Shown here in pieces: positions 35,670-48,330 of a stretch of DNA of 64,000 nucleotides. The first letter of the stretch is position 1; each line of letters opens with the position of its first letter. This DNA is from Cristatella mucedo (lineage: Eukaryota; Bryozoa; Phylactolaemata; Cristatellidae), in contig WPIO01000025.1 in the NCBI GenBank assembly GCA_009760855.2, forward strand, positions 1,969,501 through 2,033,500, read 5' to 3'. The notes beneath the pieces are model-generated. The model worked only from the letters and a program-made list of their open reading frames with translations, was not told the origin of the DNA and made no database searches. Position numbers and translations under genes: made by a program.

Positions 35670-36145
35670 TAATGGGGTTGACCTATATTTCTATACAATT
35701 AGAGATATACAGTGGATGCAGTATTTGATGGCCGAATATAGCCGAGCCCACAACTGCAGGTAGACACTCAATTTCAAAATTGGAACTTATAAGCCCACTT
35801 ACTGGCGAAAGGCATCCGGTTTTACCCGACGACTTCACTGAAGATTCAAAAGATAAGCTATAAACCCTCACCTTGAGTGCCAATGTCATGCAAATACTGT
35901 AGCTCAATTATCTCAATTTATCTTTCTCCAGTGCTCGCACCAAAGTGTTTTGGCTTTAATTGGTGAATGCAGCTCATTGCACATTTACTTGATTTTAGAG
36001 AAATCCTCAGAGCAATTTACGTCATCACGAACTTTAATCCGCTATGAACATAAGCAGTCTTTAAATGGAATAAAGACAGGTTCAATCTTAATATCTCTCC
36101 AAAAACTAGCTTCTTTGGCAGTAAGATGATCACGAAGTCTATCCC
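35670..36145. other. Nothing recognised
   Basis: Spacer between the SINE pair and a LINE A copy. Confidence 0.5.
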
Positions 36146-36149
36146 TAAG

Positions 36150-37635
36150 ATGGCAGTTTTTCCTTGGAATCCCGTCCCTCAAATCTATGCAGCACCTCAA
36201 TGTCTACATTCAAGGAGATCGCTGGTGACCTCGTCCTAAAGTTCATATCCCTATCAAAGAAGGCAACTAGTCTTTTAGACCCTACTCCCACCGCCTTGCT
36301 TCTATGATGCATTGATCAGCTGCTGCAATGCCTAACAAATCATCGCAAATATACCACTGGCCCCAGGTTATTTCGCTGTACCTCTCAACAAAGTTACAGT
36401 CAGGCCACTACTCAAGAAAGCAGGGTTAGGCTAAGAGAAGTTGAGCAACTTCGGCCATTCTCCTTTCCACTGTTTCCAGCCAAGACACCGGAGCGAGTCA
36501 TGGCACACAAGCTTAACTTAATATACTGAAACTTTAAGCCTAGCTAGTAAGTTCCAATCTAGTTTTAGAGCTAATCAGTACACAGACTCAGCATTTCCTT
36601 TGCTGTTTAACTAACTAATTCGGAATGCAGACTTAGCTAGAGCATTTATGCTCGTTTTGCTTAATCTTTCGGCAGTTTTTGATACTATCTATCGCCAAGT
36701 CCTTGAGCGCCTCGCATCTCGCCTAGGTATCACAATCACTGTTTTGCAATGGTCTGTGGTCATTGGTCTTTTTTGTCATTGCAATGTGCAATGGTTCTGC
36801 TCCTGTCTCAGTGAGAGACTCCAGAGCAGAGTGTTGATGTGAACGGACAAAGATCATTCAATGAACCTCTGAAATTTAGGGTAACATGGCTCAGTGCTTG
36901 GCTCTATTTTTTTCGCAGCGTATTCTTTCCCTCTTGCCGATGTGATTGGCAGGCATAATCTAGGGTTTCACTTCTATGCAGAGGACACTCAGTTTTACCT
37001 TTTATTTGATACCTCCTAGCATTCCAGCATGTGTCGAAATCTTTTAACTGCCTTTCTGCATGTGTTGATGATATCCGCACATGGATGACAGCAAACTTTC
37101 TTAAGTTGAATGATGATGAAACCAACTTACTAGTTGTAGGCAAACTAAGTGCGAATCAGAAATCGAAAAGGTGAACGTCCACAACTTGTTCTACCAGCAA
37201 ATGCACACATATTTTGTAATCTATTTGCTTTCCTATACCTCGTTAAAATCTTAAATCCTACGGAGACTCTGCATTTAGTTCGTATGCTCCCAAAGCCTAG
37301 GACTCACTCCCCACTTGCCTCACGACAGCTCCTGACGTGACTACGTTTAAAAATAAACTAAAAACGCCTCTACTTGCCACAGCATGTAGTTGCTCCCCGT
37401 GATTCCTTCTTTATGTGCTTATGTGGGCTGACACTATTTATATTGCCACTTACCAAAGGTGCACGCTGACCCTGTGTATGTCACCCCTAACCATGTTATT
37501 CTTTCCGTTTAATTAGCATGCTACCACTACCGGTTTCATCATACTACCTTGGTGTAAAATTAAATTGCCGAGAAAGAGATTAAGTTCTCTGAGGGTTCTA
37601 TATCAAGTTAAAAAATAGTATTACTATTATTAGCA
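36150..37635 (+). mobile_element. Degenerate LINE A copy with internal deletion
   Basis: It includes the region around the conserved K-K-T-T-S-P-L-D-P, a run near 36650-36730 matching LLDLSAAFDTI-x-H-x-VLERLASRLGI, and TTCTATGCAGAGGACACTC at 36973, where YADD has become YAED. After about 37160 it jumps to the C-terminal segment and the tail GAGATTAAGTTCTCTGAGGG near 37595. Confidence 0.7.
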
Positions 37636-37639
37636 GCTT

Positions 37640-38040
37640 TCAAAAGGAGGTAAATATTTATAAAAAATACTTGGCTCAATCAAGGACCCGTAGATAGACG
37701 CAATAAGATTATAGAATTTTAGACAACCGCTGTTTATTTACATTGTTTAGCCTTCATTGCAAGTCTGTAATGTGTTTACCAATACAATACTCGTCCACAA
37801 AGAAAAAAGTGCTTGTAACGTGTTGAATGTGGAAAAGCGAACGCAAACTGAACATTGAGAGCGAGCGGTGGCATCATACACACTGCCAGCTGCGTGCAAG
37901 CCTTTGATCAAATCAATTGCACTCATAAATTTCCTCAGATACCATGAGGCACGAGCTATACTAAAACCAGGAATAAGCAAGCTTTCCAATACTTAAGGAG
38001 CCAAGTAAAGAGTCTTTTCTCTGGATCTGATTGTAGAAAG
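37640..38040. other. Nothing recognised
   Basis: Spacer between two LINE fragments. Confidence 0.5.
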
Positions 38041-38041
38041 C

Positions 38042-38965
38042 CAATGTAATGTATCTCCTCTGTAACTTCACAAAGCCTTAAAGACTAATTAGGTGTTACG
38101 AAGGAGAGTTTTGTATAGCCCACTCACAGCCTAAGCGGCTTTCGGTAGGCAACAGACTTCGTCTCACGCAACAAAGATAAAGTGGGAAGCATAGCAGAGA
38201 CGAGAGAGCAGCTGAGGTACTGAGAAGCATGGAAGTAGCAGCTCAGGATTACGAGAAAGGATGAGCTATAGTCGGCAGTAGGAGAGTAGTTGTCGTTGCT
38301 TAAGAACTGTGGAAGCCAGTTCCCCGTTCTAGGACCTGCAGAGCTAAAGCTTCTGTCACCAACAGTCTTTAGGCGGAAGAATTTAACGGCTAATTTATTG
38401 TCCAAACAGGACCTGAGGGCACAAAGAGGCTGAAACTGACGAAGCAGTCCAGCTAGGTATAGAGGAGCCAACCCACGGCGGGCCTTGTGGGTCAGCATGA
38501 GAACTTTGCTCTGCATCCGATGATTACTCAGCAGCCATCATAGCTCTTTTAGCAAGGAGACACATGGTCGAACCTCTGTGACTTGAAAAGTTGTCTTGCA
38601 GCCATATGCATGGCCAGCTGCAGTGGCCTAGTTGCTTTATTTAGTAGCCCACCCAGAAGGGAATTACATAAATCAAGCTGAGACAGAACTAAGGAGGTAG
38701 TTAAATGTTTTGAAAGCCACTGTGGAAGACTGCTCCTAATCTTGTATAGGGATCAAACGTAATGGCTAGCTGGAGAAGCAGTCTTCTGAATGAAGCTTTT
38801 AAAATTTAGGCAGTTGCCGAATGCGACACCTAAATTATGAGCACGTTGTGATGGTCGCAAGACAGAATCACCTATTAGAAGAGCAAAGCCTTTTCACCCT
38901 GCCACACGCTTAGGATGTCCTATGAGCAGTAGTTTGGTTGTATCGTCATTTAGTTTGCAGCAAGC
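38042..38965 (-). mobile_element. LINE family B copy, C-terminal half
   Basis: The 3' end is ATGTAATGTATCTCC (plus strand). Upstream, the minus strand encodes LTHKARRGLAPLYLAGLLRQF and GDRSFSSAGPRTGNWLPQFL in a 130-codon stretch, then decays toward 38965 (CACCTATTAGAAGAGCAAAG). Confidence 0.8.
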
Positions 38966-38969
38966 TCTT

Positions 38970-40780
38970 CATTGAGCCTATGCCAACGTGTCCACTGAAT
39001 GATCCTCATCAATCGCAGCTGTGGAAATGTCGTTCTAGGGAAAGCTTTCAAAATGTCAAAAATGTCAAAATGCACATGCTGAAGGACTGCGAGCCCCCAC
39101 ATTGACCAGATTAAAGCATTCCATTACGACAAGTCGCTAAGTCTAGAGAACAGTCTTCATCTGCAGAGATTTAGTCAAGACAAGCATGCTCGCTTTTCTT
39201 CCTAAGCTGTGAATGTGGTTCGAATCTCTGCTGCCCTGGTGTGGCCTAGTAATCAAGATGCTTTAGTAAGGATGGGCGCGACGACCTTTTTAATGGTGGA
39301 GGTAAATATTCAGCATGAGACGCACCGTTATAGAATAGCGTTATGAACCGGCTTCACAGAGGAAAGCTTTCTTAGTCTCATAGAAACTGTCTGGGTTGGA
39401 GGAGTCAGGAAGAATGATAATTTGTAGAGTCGCAAAGGATGTTTTTCACTTTTTTCCTCAGTATTCAGTAAGATCTCGGAATAGAAACTAATTTACTAGC
39501 ATTATAATGTTCGCAACAAAGAGTGCATTCTAAAAATGTTGTGGAACACTTTTTAAAAAAACGTTTTCACATTAAAAAACATTTTGCTTGCACATTTCCT
39601 AAGCGAAATGCTCAGGTTTACACTAAAAATGTATCACTTACGACTGCTCACTCCGTCTTTCCTCTGATTTGAGTTACGGTGTCCGCTCTGCCAAACAAAG
39701 CTATGATACCGCATTAAGAGTCATTAGATGGTGATCCTTCAATCCTTCCTACTTTATAACGTTCTTTCTTACTTATTAAAAGTTACCAATCTGTCTGAGT
39801 TAGAGCCTTATTACGAGCATGTGAGCAACAAAGTCTCACATAATTGGGAGGTATTTCTGAAATTTTGTGTAAAAAGGTGCGTGAACCCAGCTTAACTTTG
39901 TTGTTATTTTTAATTACGATGCATATGCTATCACTCTCCTTATTTACGTTTAATAAACGTGCATCCAGAGGAATTGTGAGCATCAGATCAAGGCTTTCAT
40001 ACGTGTGCTCTTCACACAGCAAATTTTTGCATTGCCGTACCCAAAGAAAAAAATGCGAATCCTTATGGGAACAGCCGCCATGGCAAGCTTTGTCCAGCCT
40101 ACATTTCGCATAGAATTCTAATCAGAATAATTAAAATCTTCACTGGAATATGCTTTTCAAATAATTGAGCTACTTTTATTTCGCAGGAAGCAGCTCAGAA
40201 GTACCTTTTGGGCAAAAATGCATGGTGCCTTTAAAACTGAATACCGTGCTAATACTAAAATAATATATAATATAATAATAATTCTATTATAAGTATCTAT
40301 ATTACCGCATATGGTGAACGTTTTTTTATTTTCTGTGTCGCTGTTATCCGTAAGCTTTTTTAGTCACACAAAGTTTTTAAACTCTTCATCGTCCGGATTT
40401 TTCTTGTATTGTGACTGTAACTTTTCCCCAACGAAATTCTACTAATAGGCATATCAAAATTACACCGCAGCTCCTGCCTGGGTTACCTTGTTGCTGATTA
40501 TTAGCACGGCAATTGTTTTGTCCAAATAAACCATTACGTAGGACAAAGTACCCTAGCTTTGGCTTTATATCACACTGTCGTTTGGCAGGTTTAAGCCTTA
40601 CTTTCACATGACGGCCAAAGGCAGGCTGTGTCTTTGCATACTAATATGAAAATAAATATGTTTAGATGACCCACAAATCTGCATAATATAAATCAGGAAA
40701 ATTAGAAAGTTCTTAGAGTGCTAAAGAAATTCCCTCTATATAAAATCTCATAAAAAGACAGTAGAAGTGTGAGTTTTTGT
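38970..40780. other. Downstream region of the SLC22-like gene
   Basis: It probably holds the 3' UTR in its right part. No further family exon seen. Confidence 0.5.
40325..40330 (-). terminator. Candidate poly(A) signal for the SLC22-like gene
   Basis: The minus strand reads AATAAA about 455 nt downstream of the TAA at 40784. It is the first such hexamer I found there. AT-rich DNA throws up this hexamer often, so support is weak. Confidence 0.3.
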
Positions 40781-40783
40781 GAC

Positions 40784-40939
40784 TTACTTTTTTCCAAGGT
40801 TGACAGCTCCCTCGATGTCGTCTGGCAAGCTCTCCTTGCTGGTCTCTGGTAGCGGCAAGACGGCTAACGCTGATAGTCCTAACAGAGCTCCAAATACTAC
40901 TGATGGCATTGCTTGACTTGCGCTGCCTTTGTCTGTATT
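40784..40939 (-). CDS. SLC22-like last recognised exon, TM12 and C-terminus
   Basis: It starts in phase 0 after acceptor TTCATTATAG. It encodes TM12 (VVFGALLGLSALAVLPLPET) and the acidic tail SKESLPDDIEGAVNLGKK, then TAA at 40784-40786. The stop overlaps a strong donor: AAAAAA|GTAAGT places GT at 40786-40787. The exon could therefore end the protein or splice onward. I favour termination, because the family usually ends within a few tens of residues of this motif and I see no further family exon to the left. Confidence 0.85.
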   Translation of the reverse strand, partial: NTDKGSASQAMPSVVFGALLGLSALAVLPLPETSKESLPDDIEGAVNLGKK

Positions 40940-43900
40940 CTATAATGAACGAGTAGGGGGCGAGCGCTGCACATAAAATGAGTGTGGCTGCTCCATGCGA
41001 ATACGTACAGGCAATTACACCGATCGCAGCTAAAGCTCTGCCTCACATTGTAACTGCCTGCGTGCAAGCGATTATTTATTTTGTGTGACTAATGCTGCTA
41101 TAAGTTGTATTCTAGAAGGCTGTTGCCGGCTGATCTTCTTTCGAGTTTGCCATTTCCCAATTCTTTGCTAACCAGGCATTTAAACATTTTCTAGAGCCAG
41201 CCTTGCATAATGCGAGCTTAGCTAGTAGGCATCAATAATACCAGTGAGTTCACTAATGGGTAATTAAATTACGTGCATTAATTTTTCCTCCTTCGGCTAA
41301 TTCATTAACAATTGCATTCATCCATCCAAGCTTGAACTTATTTATCATCCATAGAGCGATAAATGATGAGCCGTTGCATATAAAGTTTAACATCGCCATG
41401 TGAGAGAGTTTCATGTATCAAATAAATTTATGCAAATTGGCTATTCCACAGGTATACAAGTTTGAGATAATATAACAAGGTCTCTTCATAAGGACTTAAT
41501 GATTTGTTAGACAATATTAGTACGTTATGCAGTCAGTTATCGTACACATGAATGCTAACGTATTTAAGGCAAAACTGATCCCCAGCTTGCTTAATCATTC
41601 TTAGCATTTTTATGAATCTCAGGCCTGTGACAGGTGCCTTAATTGTTAAGCCTGAACAATGTAGTAGAACACGTCAAAGATTAAATAGTGGTCTTTGCAG
41701 TTGCAGATCCAAGCAAAATGAATCACTGTCAATTCCTTTAGCTTCTTAAAGTATTTTATATTTAACCTTCCTGAAATGGCATGAATGTAGCAGATTTATT
41801 TTAGCGAGTCCAGCCTGTGACTTCCGATTTGTCATGACTTATGGGAAATGCCATCACAGGTGATAAGCTTACTTACTATTTGGATTATATACGGAGCGAT
41901 TGTGGTACTAATTCCAGACGCAGCGGAGCAAATACCGAGCACTAAGTTTCGGTAGCCAGTCGGAACGGTTTCAACGGTCCAAATGTAAAGTAAGTTGTAT
42001 CCGGATGATGCACCGATCTTTGCTAACACGGTTGACACCAAGATTCCATAGGCCGCATCTGAAAATGTATTGAGCTTCATACTTTAACACATAAGCATTA
42101 TTCAGCCAATCCGGAAAATTCTCTTAGCTCCGCAGAAGTGGAAAATAGGTAAAGGCGTACAATGATAATAATAATAATGCACTTGATAAAGCGCCCTCAA
42201 AGAACTCAATCTCTCTCTCGGCGCTTTACATTTGCTGCAAAGGGAAATGCGATTGAATGGTGAGTAATGTCATGCTTGATAAACAAAATGAATGACATGG
42301 TTAAGGGTGACTTGCACAGGGTCAGCATGCAAGTGTGGTTAGTGGCAACATGCATGGTGTCAGCACGCATAAGCACATCAAAGACGAATCACAGGGACTA
42401 AATGCTGTCCTAAATAGGCGTGTTTTTAAGTTCTTTTAAAATGTGGTCACGTCAGGGGAGGTTCTGACGCAAGTCGGGAGAGAGTTCCAGGCTTTGGGAG
42501 CGTACAAACTAAATGTACGGTCTCCAAAGGGTTTGAGGTTTGTACGTGGTAGTGGTAAACTTTTAGATTCCAAAAAACGGGTAATGCGATGCTTGGCCTG
42601 GTGGGGGATATATCTGAGAGATAGGCTGGAGCCAAAGGATGAAGTGACCTAAAAGTGAGCGACAAAACTTTGAATACGATTCGTTGCTTGACTGGTGGGC
42701 AGTGCAGGTCTGCGAGAAGCTGTGTAGTGTGGCAACTGCGACGCTCACGACAGAAAGCCTAGCTGCAGAGTTTTGCACCAGCTGGAGTCGCCTGATTGCA
42801 CATGCCGGTAGGCCCGCAAGCAACGAGTTACAGAAGTCAAGTCGGGATGTCACAAATGCATGGACCAACTTAGACGTGGTATCCTTATCTAAACAAGCTC
42901 GAATTTTAGCAATGTTATGTAGCTGAAAGTAGGCAGACTTGACTGTAGAGCTTATGTGGTCGTCTAACGAGAGGTCACTTTGGAACATTACACCTAGATT
43001 TCGAGCTGATTCAACAGGAGATATGCTGGCAGAGCCAATTTTGAGCGTCAGTCTTTCCAATTTCGGAATCACACTGAGTTTTCTCATAACTAGTGAGTTA
43101 GTTTTACTATCGTTTAATTTTAGAAAATTTGCTGCCATCCATGTGCAGATGTCATCAATAAATGCAGCAAGTGAATTGAAAGAATACCAGGTGCTCGAAG
43201 GCTGGGAGGGGTCAAAGCAAAGGTACAACTGAGTTTCATTCGCATAGAAGTGAAAGTCTTGATTGTGCCTGGCAAGGACATCAGCAAGAGGGAGAGTATA
43301 AACCGTGAAAAGAACCTGACCTAGCATAGAGCCCTGAGGTACCCCATATTTTAGAGGTACCTCAGATGTTCGTAACTAAGTTCCAAAACTCAATGCCATA
43401 ACATATGGATGCGTTTGATTGCTGACGTGCTTTGATGCTATCAGCACATCTAATTGTATGGTTGTAGAATCTAGGACTTATTAAGTGTGATTCTAGGCAC
43501 CAGCTCAATCAATACATTTCTGGCATCTGAAAAGACTATTGCTGGAAACTGTACCAAGTTTGTGCAATGGGACTTTAGTTCAGGAGTCGCTACAACACGT
43601 TTATAGAATTTTGTGTTAGACGCATTGTATAATTTTGGATTAATCTTAGCTTTAATCTTGTACTCTTCTCTTTGCGTGTAACTATAATGGCGAGCATAGT
43701 ACCTGCCTAATACTATACGATCAGGATCATGACAAGTGCTCATCAAGGAATCGAGCTGCACGAAAGTTATTCTGCTGATCGCTCAACCCATATTGGGCAT
43801 TTGAGCAAAGCCCGAGCTAAAACGGACAAATTAAGGAGCACTACTTAAATAAATAACCGAAATTAAAATATATTACCCACTCCATGCTGCTCTCACTAGG

Positions 43901-46900
43901 CAACTCAAGCATTCTGGTATGGGGATGTTGATAACCGCTACTTCATCAGCCTGCGGCACCTACAAGGCGAGCCAACAGGAAACTACTCCCAATCATCATT
44001 TCCACCATGATGAATCTCTCGCTGCTCTGGTGGCTAATCTGTCCAAGCAATCGTTAAGGGCTGTTTTGCAGTAGCTGCCTTTTGGTAACTGAAAGCTTTA
44101 ATTTTTCTCTGTGGGATTGACCTCTACCGAAAGCTGTTTTACTGCTTTTGGCTGTCAGCAATCTTCACTTGCTTCTGCCATTTTCGCTTTTTCGGCACAA
44201 ACAGATTAGTCTCCGCACTGGACGTAAGTAGTTTATTTAGGCCCTTGGTTCAAGTTCTACTCATGTTTCATCCACCAGCTTAGAAAAATCCCCACTTAGA
44301 CAACCATCATTGCCTGCCGAATTTACGGCCACCAGGTTTGATTTTGGCAATATCCAGAAAGTGGCATTTGGCTATATTTCACGATCCGATTATTAATATA
44401 TAACTATCAAACGTGCTATTCCTTCCATCTGTGGACCTGCTCTTTGGACCATACACAGTAAAAAGTCTGCTTATCCACTGAGTTTCTATATTAGCTTCAT
44501 TCCGTATTTGTCCCCAGTACCAGCCGGCACCATGATAAGCACCCCTTTGACCTCTCTATCAACCCGGCCCACTCAGACCATACATAATTTAAGGATTTAG
44601 CCGGCTCGTTTCTTATGCTATTCATAAATTCTTGCAGGTGTTCCTTCAACCAATCGCTTCAAATTTTTGCCTCGCGTTTGGCCTACATAGATACCGAAAC
44701 GTGGACTTGTGTAAACGTCATTAATAATGTCAGAGCAACAAGCTCCCTCAGCAGCCCATTCCAATGCTGATACATCTAACCAGGTTGCTTGACTTGAGGG
44801 AGTGCTAAAGCCTAGCCAAAAGACGATTTTACAAAATATTGCTAAGAATCACTAGGTCTGAAGTAGAACATTATTTGTGAAGCTAGAATGAGTGACATCG
44901 ATCATATTTTCAATAAGCAAGACTATGACCAGAGCCACACTCGCTGATAACAGTTAAGATTAAATGAGGCTGCAGCTATTGTAGGCTCTATTTCGTATCA
45001 ATGATCTGAAGCCTCAGGTGATGTGCTCAAATTGGAGGTAGTGGCAACATGTGAATAAAACTTTACATATATTAATCGGATATGATGCATCTAAAAACTC
45101 TTTGCATCTAAAAACTCTTTGAAGTATCCAAACAATGTCAATGGAACCATTTACAGTGTAGGTTTCTGACCCTCAGTTGCAAACTAAGCCTCCCTTCCCA
45201 TGTTCATAAAATGAGCTCGCGCCTGATGATTTTTGTTGGTCATATTCTCATTCATCGTTCACATAGTGACCCTATATATAGTCAAATATGAGAACTTATA
45301 TATATATATATATATATATATATTTAAAGATGAGAGATGGTACAAAGGTAATAAGCGATGACATGCTAACCGTTGCTATGCGAGGCTAGAAGTTCATTTA
45401 TGTCCCTTTTTAGGAGTGCACAAGTAGAGTAAAAAGTGGGGCTGGTATGAAACAGCCTCCTTATGGCGGTACAAAATCCTTAGTTGCTATCTTCCTCTTG
45501 CACAGGGTAAAAAAGGACTGCCTGCTTCAGAGCTCGAACCATTGACCTCAATCGTGAAGTTCAAGCATATTGCCCCTGATCTAGGCAAACTATCGTGACG
45601 TTTCCCTCTCTCGGTAACCCAGCTTTTTCTGGTAAGTTTTTAGTCTTCGGTCATTTCTTGAAATTTATGTGTGCGTGTAGTATTAGGTTAAGAATTGACC
45701 TCTAAATTCCTGTTGACAATTCCAACATCCAACAACTAAAAAGCCATGTTGTAAGGCCCGACTTGAGAAAGATGCCGAGGGAAGTTTGGCATTTCCAATA
45801 AAATCTTAAAGTGAGTATTGACCGTTTCTTGTGCCAATCTGGCTGAAGTTGCATTGCATCTTAAAACTTATCATGTCCCATGAACAAACTGGGTTCTCCT
45901 ATCAGACAGCGATTACAAAGAAAGGGTAAGTGCTGTCGTGTCCTAAAAAAATCACGGTGGGTTAGCAAAATACAATATTCTTGTGAGCAGCTCTAACTTC
46001 CCCTTTTGGGGTACCTACGAACTTTCCCCTTCTTATAAGCCTGGTAGCTGCTGATTACTCTGATAAACGATGGAGGTGCTGGAAATATCAATCTAACTTG
46101 TACCCGCATATCCAGAAGCATTGGGCCCTGAAATGACTATATTATTTCCCATGAAGCAGTGCCTGGTTCAACTCTGTTGACGATAAGCTATATGATTCTT
46201 ACAGTCTGAAAAGTCGGCATCCTACATCATCCCGATTATTTCTGCTACGATATTCTTCACACCAGTCATAAATAATGATCGATAGTTAAGGACTGGAGCC
46301 CATCTATATAACAATCTTAGGTTAGACGTTATAAAAGCATAAGTCATGCAAGAGCGGTCAGCTGTATTCGATTCTTTTGATCAGGCATTGTTTATGCTCT
46401 AGACCTCGTGTCAGGCAGTTGATTTGTGCTCTTGGCAACATAAGAGCTGTATCCTATTACTGGGCCGGCTACCTGCAACCTTCTGTGGGTGTAGACTATG
46501 CTTTCTCCGACTCTAGATGTGGACAGATGCACCACCGTGTGTGTGTGTGTGTGTGTGTGTCGCTTGATGGAAAGTACTATCACTGTTAAGAGCTCTCGGT
46601 TAGCAGACTAGCGAGTTTTGAGGAAGCTATTGCAAAGCTTCGGTGTTACGACGGCAAAAGTGTCGATCCTGCTTTATCAGCTCAGCCATGATATAAACGA
46701 TATCTTGACAACCCGTAAGAATGATATTGTTTTCTAGCAATAATGTCGGCCTTCAATTTCAGAAGACCTTCCTAAAATGCCAGACATCCACTTGGTCATT
46801 TTTTAAACGTTTTGACTAGTTAATTGCAACGTTCAGCGACGTCAATGTGAAAGGTAACAAACCAAATGGCGGCCTCCACAACGTATTCATAACCCGCAAC

Positions 46901-48278
46901 TACGTTAAGTGCACGATCATCTCCTTCGAATGCTCAGCTAGACAACTTCTTACGGGAGAAATAGCTCACCAGTGCCATGTGAGAGAAATTGAAGTATTCC
47001 AGCACATAGAAGGCCAGCTGCTCCCATCAAAATAGATATCATTGCTGCTCTTTTCCGGCCAATGAACTGGCTTGCATAACCTAGCAGAAAGCTGGGAAAT
47101 TCAGCTCCTGCACTCAGTGTGTTGTTAAGGTATATTCCTCCAAATAAGTATCCTCCCTGAAGAGAGATACCATAATATCCCATGTCAACGGCGAACCTGA
47201 CACAAAATGAAAGAATGCACTAATTAGGATAGTTCGTATCACCTGGCCATACATCAGGCGTTCCAAATCCAAATGATTAAAGCGTATTATTGAGAAATAG
47301 CAAGGAATGTTACGCATTGATGGAAACTATTGATGAATATTGGTGCATAGATTCGATGGACTTACTCTACGTAACGATTGATATATAAGATGAACTGTAA
47401 GAATAAAGAGAACGGCTCCAAAATTAATGACAAACTCCAAAATACTACAGATTGAGTGGTCATAGTAAGAATGTAATTTAGTTAAATTTAAAAGTCCAAT
47501 AGGTTTACACTCGGCGATTTGATTGTATACATTTTCCACAGTGGCACATTAACTACTATTTTCTGCTGCGAGTTATTACCATGCCTTTGAGAGCCTCTAT
47601 AAATTACTTAGGCATTTGTAGAATGTCTGTCTAGTTGCATTGGCAAACGTCTACGACTTCTGAAAGTGCATGAAGCATGTATACTTAGCTGCTTTAAGAA
47701 ATTTTACTGCCACTGAATGTATGTGCAGCTCTCATGGGCAGTTAAAGAGGTCCTGGTTCCATTTTAGTCTGTGACAGGTGTCATACCAGGTGATCCCCTT
47801 TCGTGGAAATGACATAACGTGGCCTTAAAGCCCAATGTTGTGCCTCCTTTGCAGCAAATGTAAAGTTCCTAGGAAGAGATCGAGTTCTCTGAGTACGCAA
47901 TGTCGAATGCATTATTATAACTTCATATCGATTCTGGAGCCGAGGCCTCGGTTTCAGAATTAGTGCCTCCCACCTCACTACCTGCACATTCGCAGACACC
48001 TTGGTGATACTGATATGGGCGGAATGGTTGCCATAGCCACTATCATCTCATGAAATGAGGAGAAATTGAGAACTGGAGCTAAGTCAGACGGGCAGTCGAG
48101 GAAGTGAGCAGCATGGATATTGTAGCTAAGGACGGCTGGGAAGGCTGGGCCATAGCCATCAGGAGAAGAGTATGTGCCGTTTAGCAAGAATTGTGGAAGT
48201 TAGTTTCACAGTCTAGGACCTGCATATTAAAAGCTTCCGTCGTCTGCGGTCTTTAAGGAGAGGACTGCATGAGCTTAT

Positions 48279-48330
<52 letters not shown>

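Larger units (their letters stand above)
43370..46969 (-). other. SLC22-like intron remainder
   Basis: Contains two dinucleotide repeats and a possible SINE head (45505-45600). The rest is unrecognised. Confidence 0.7.
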
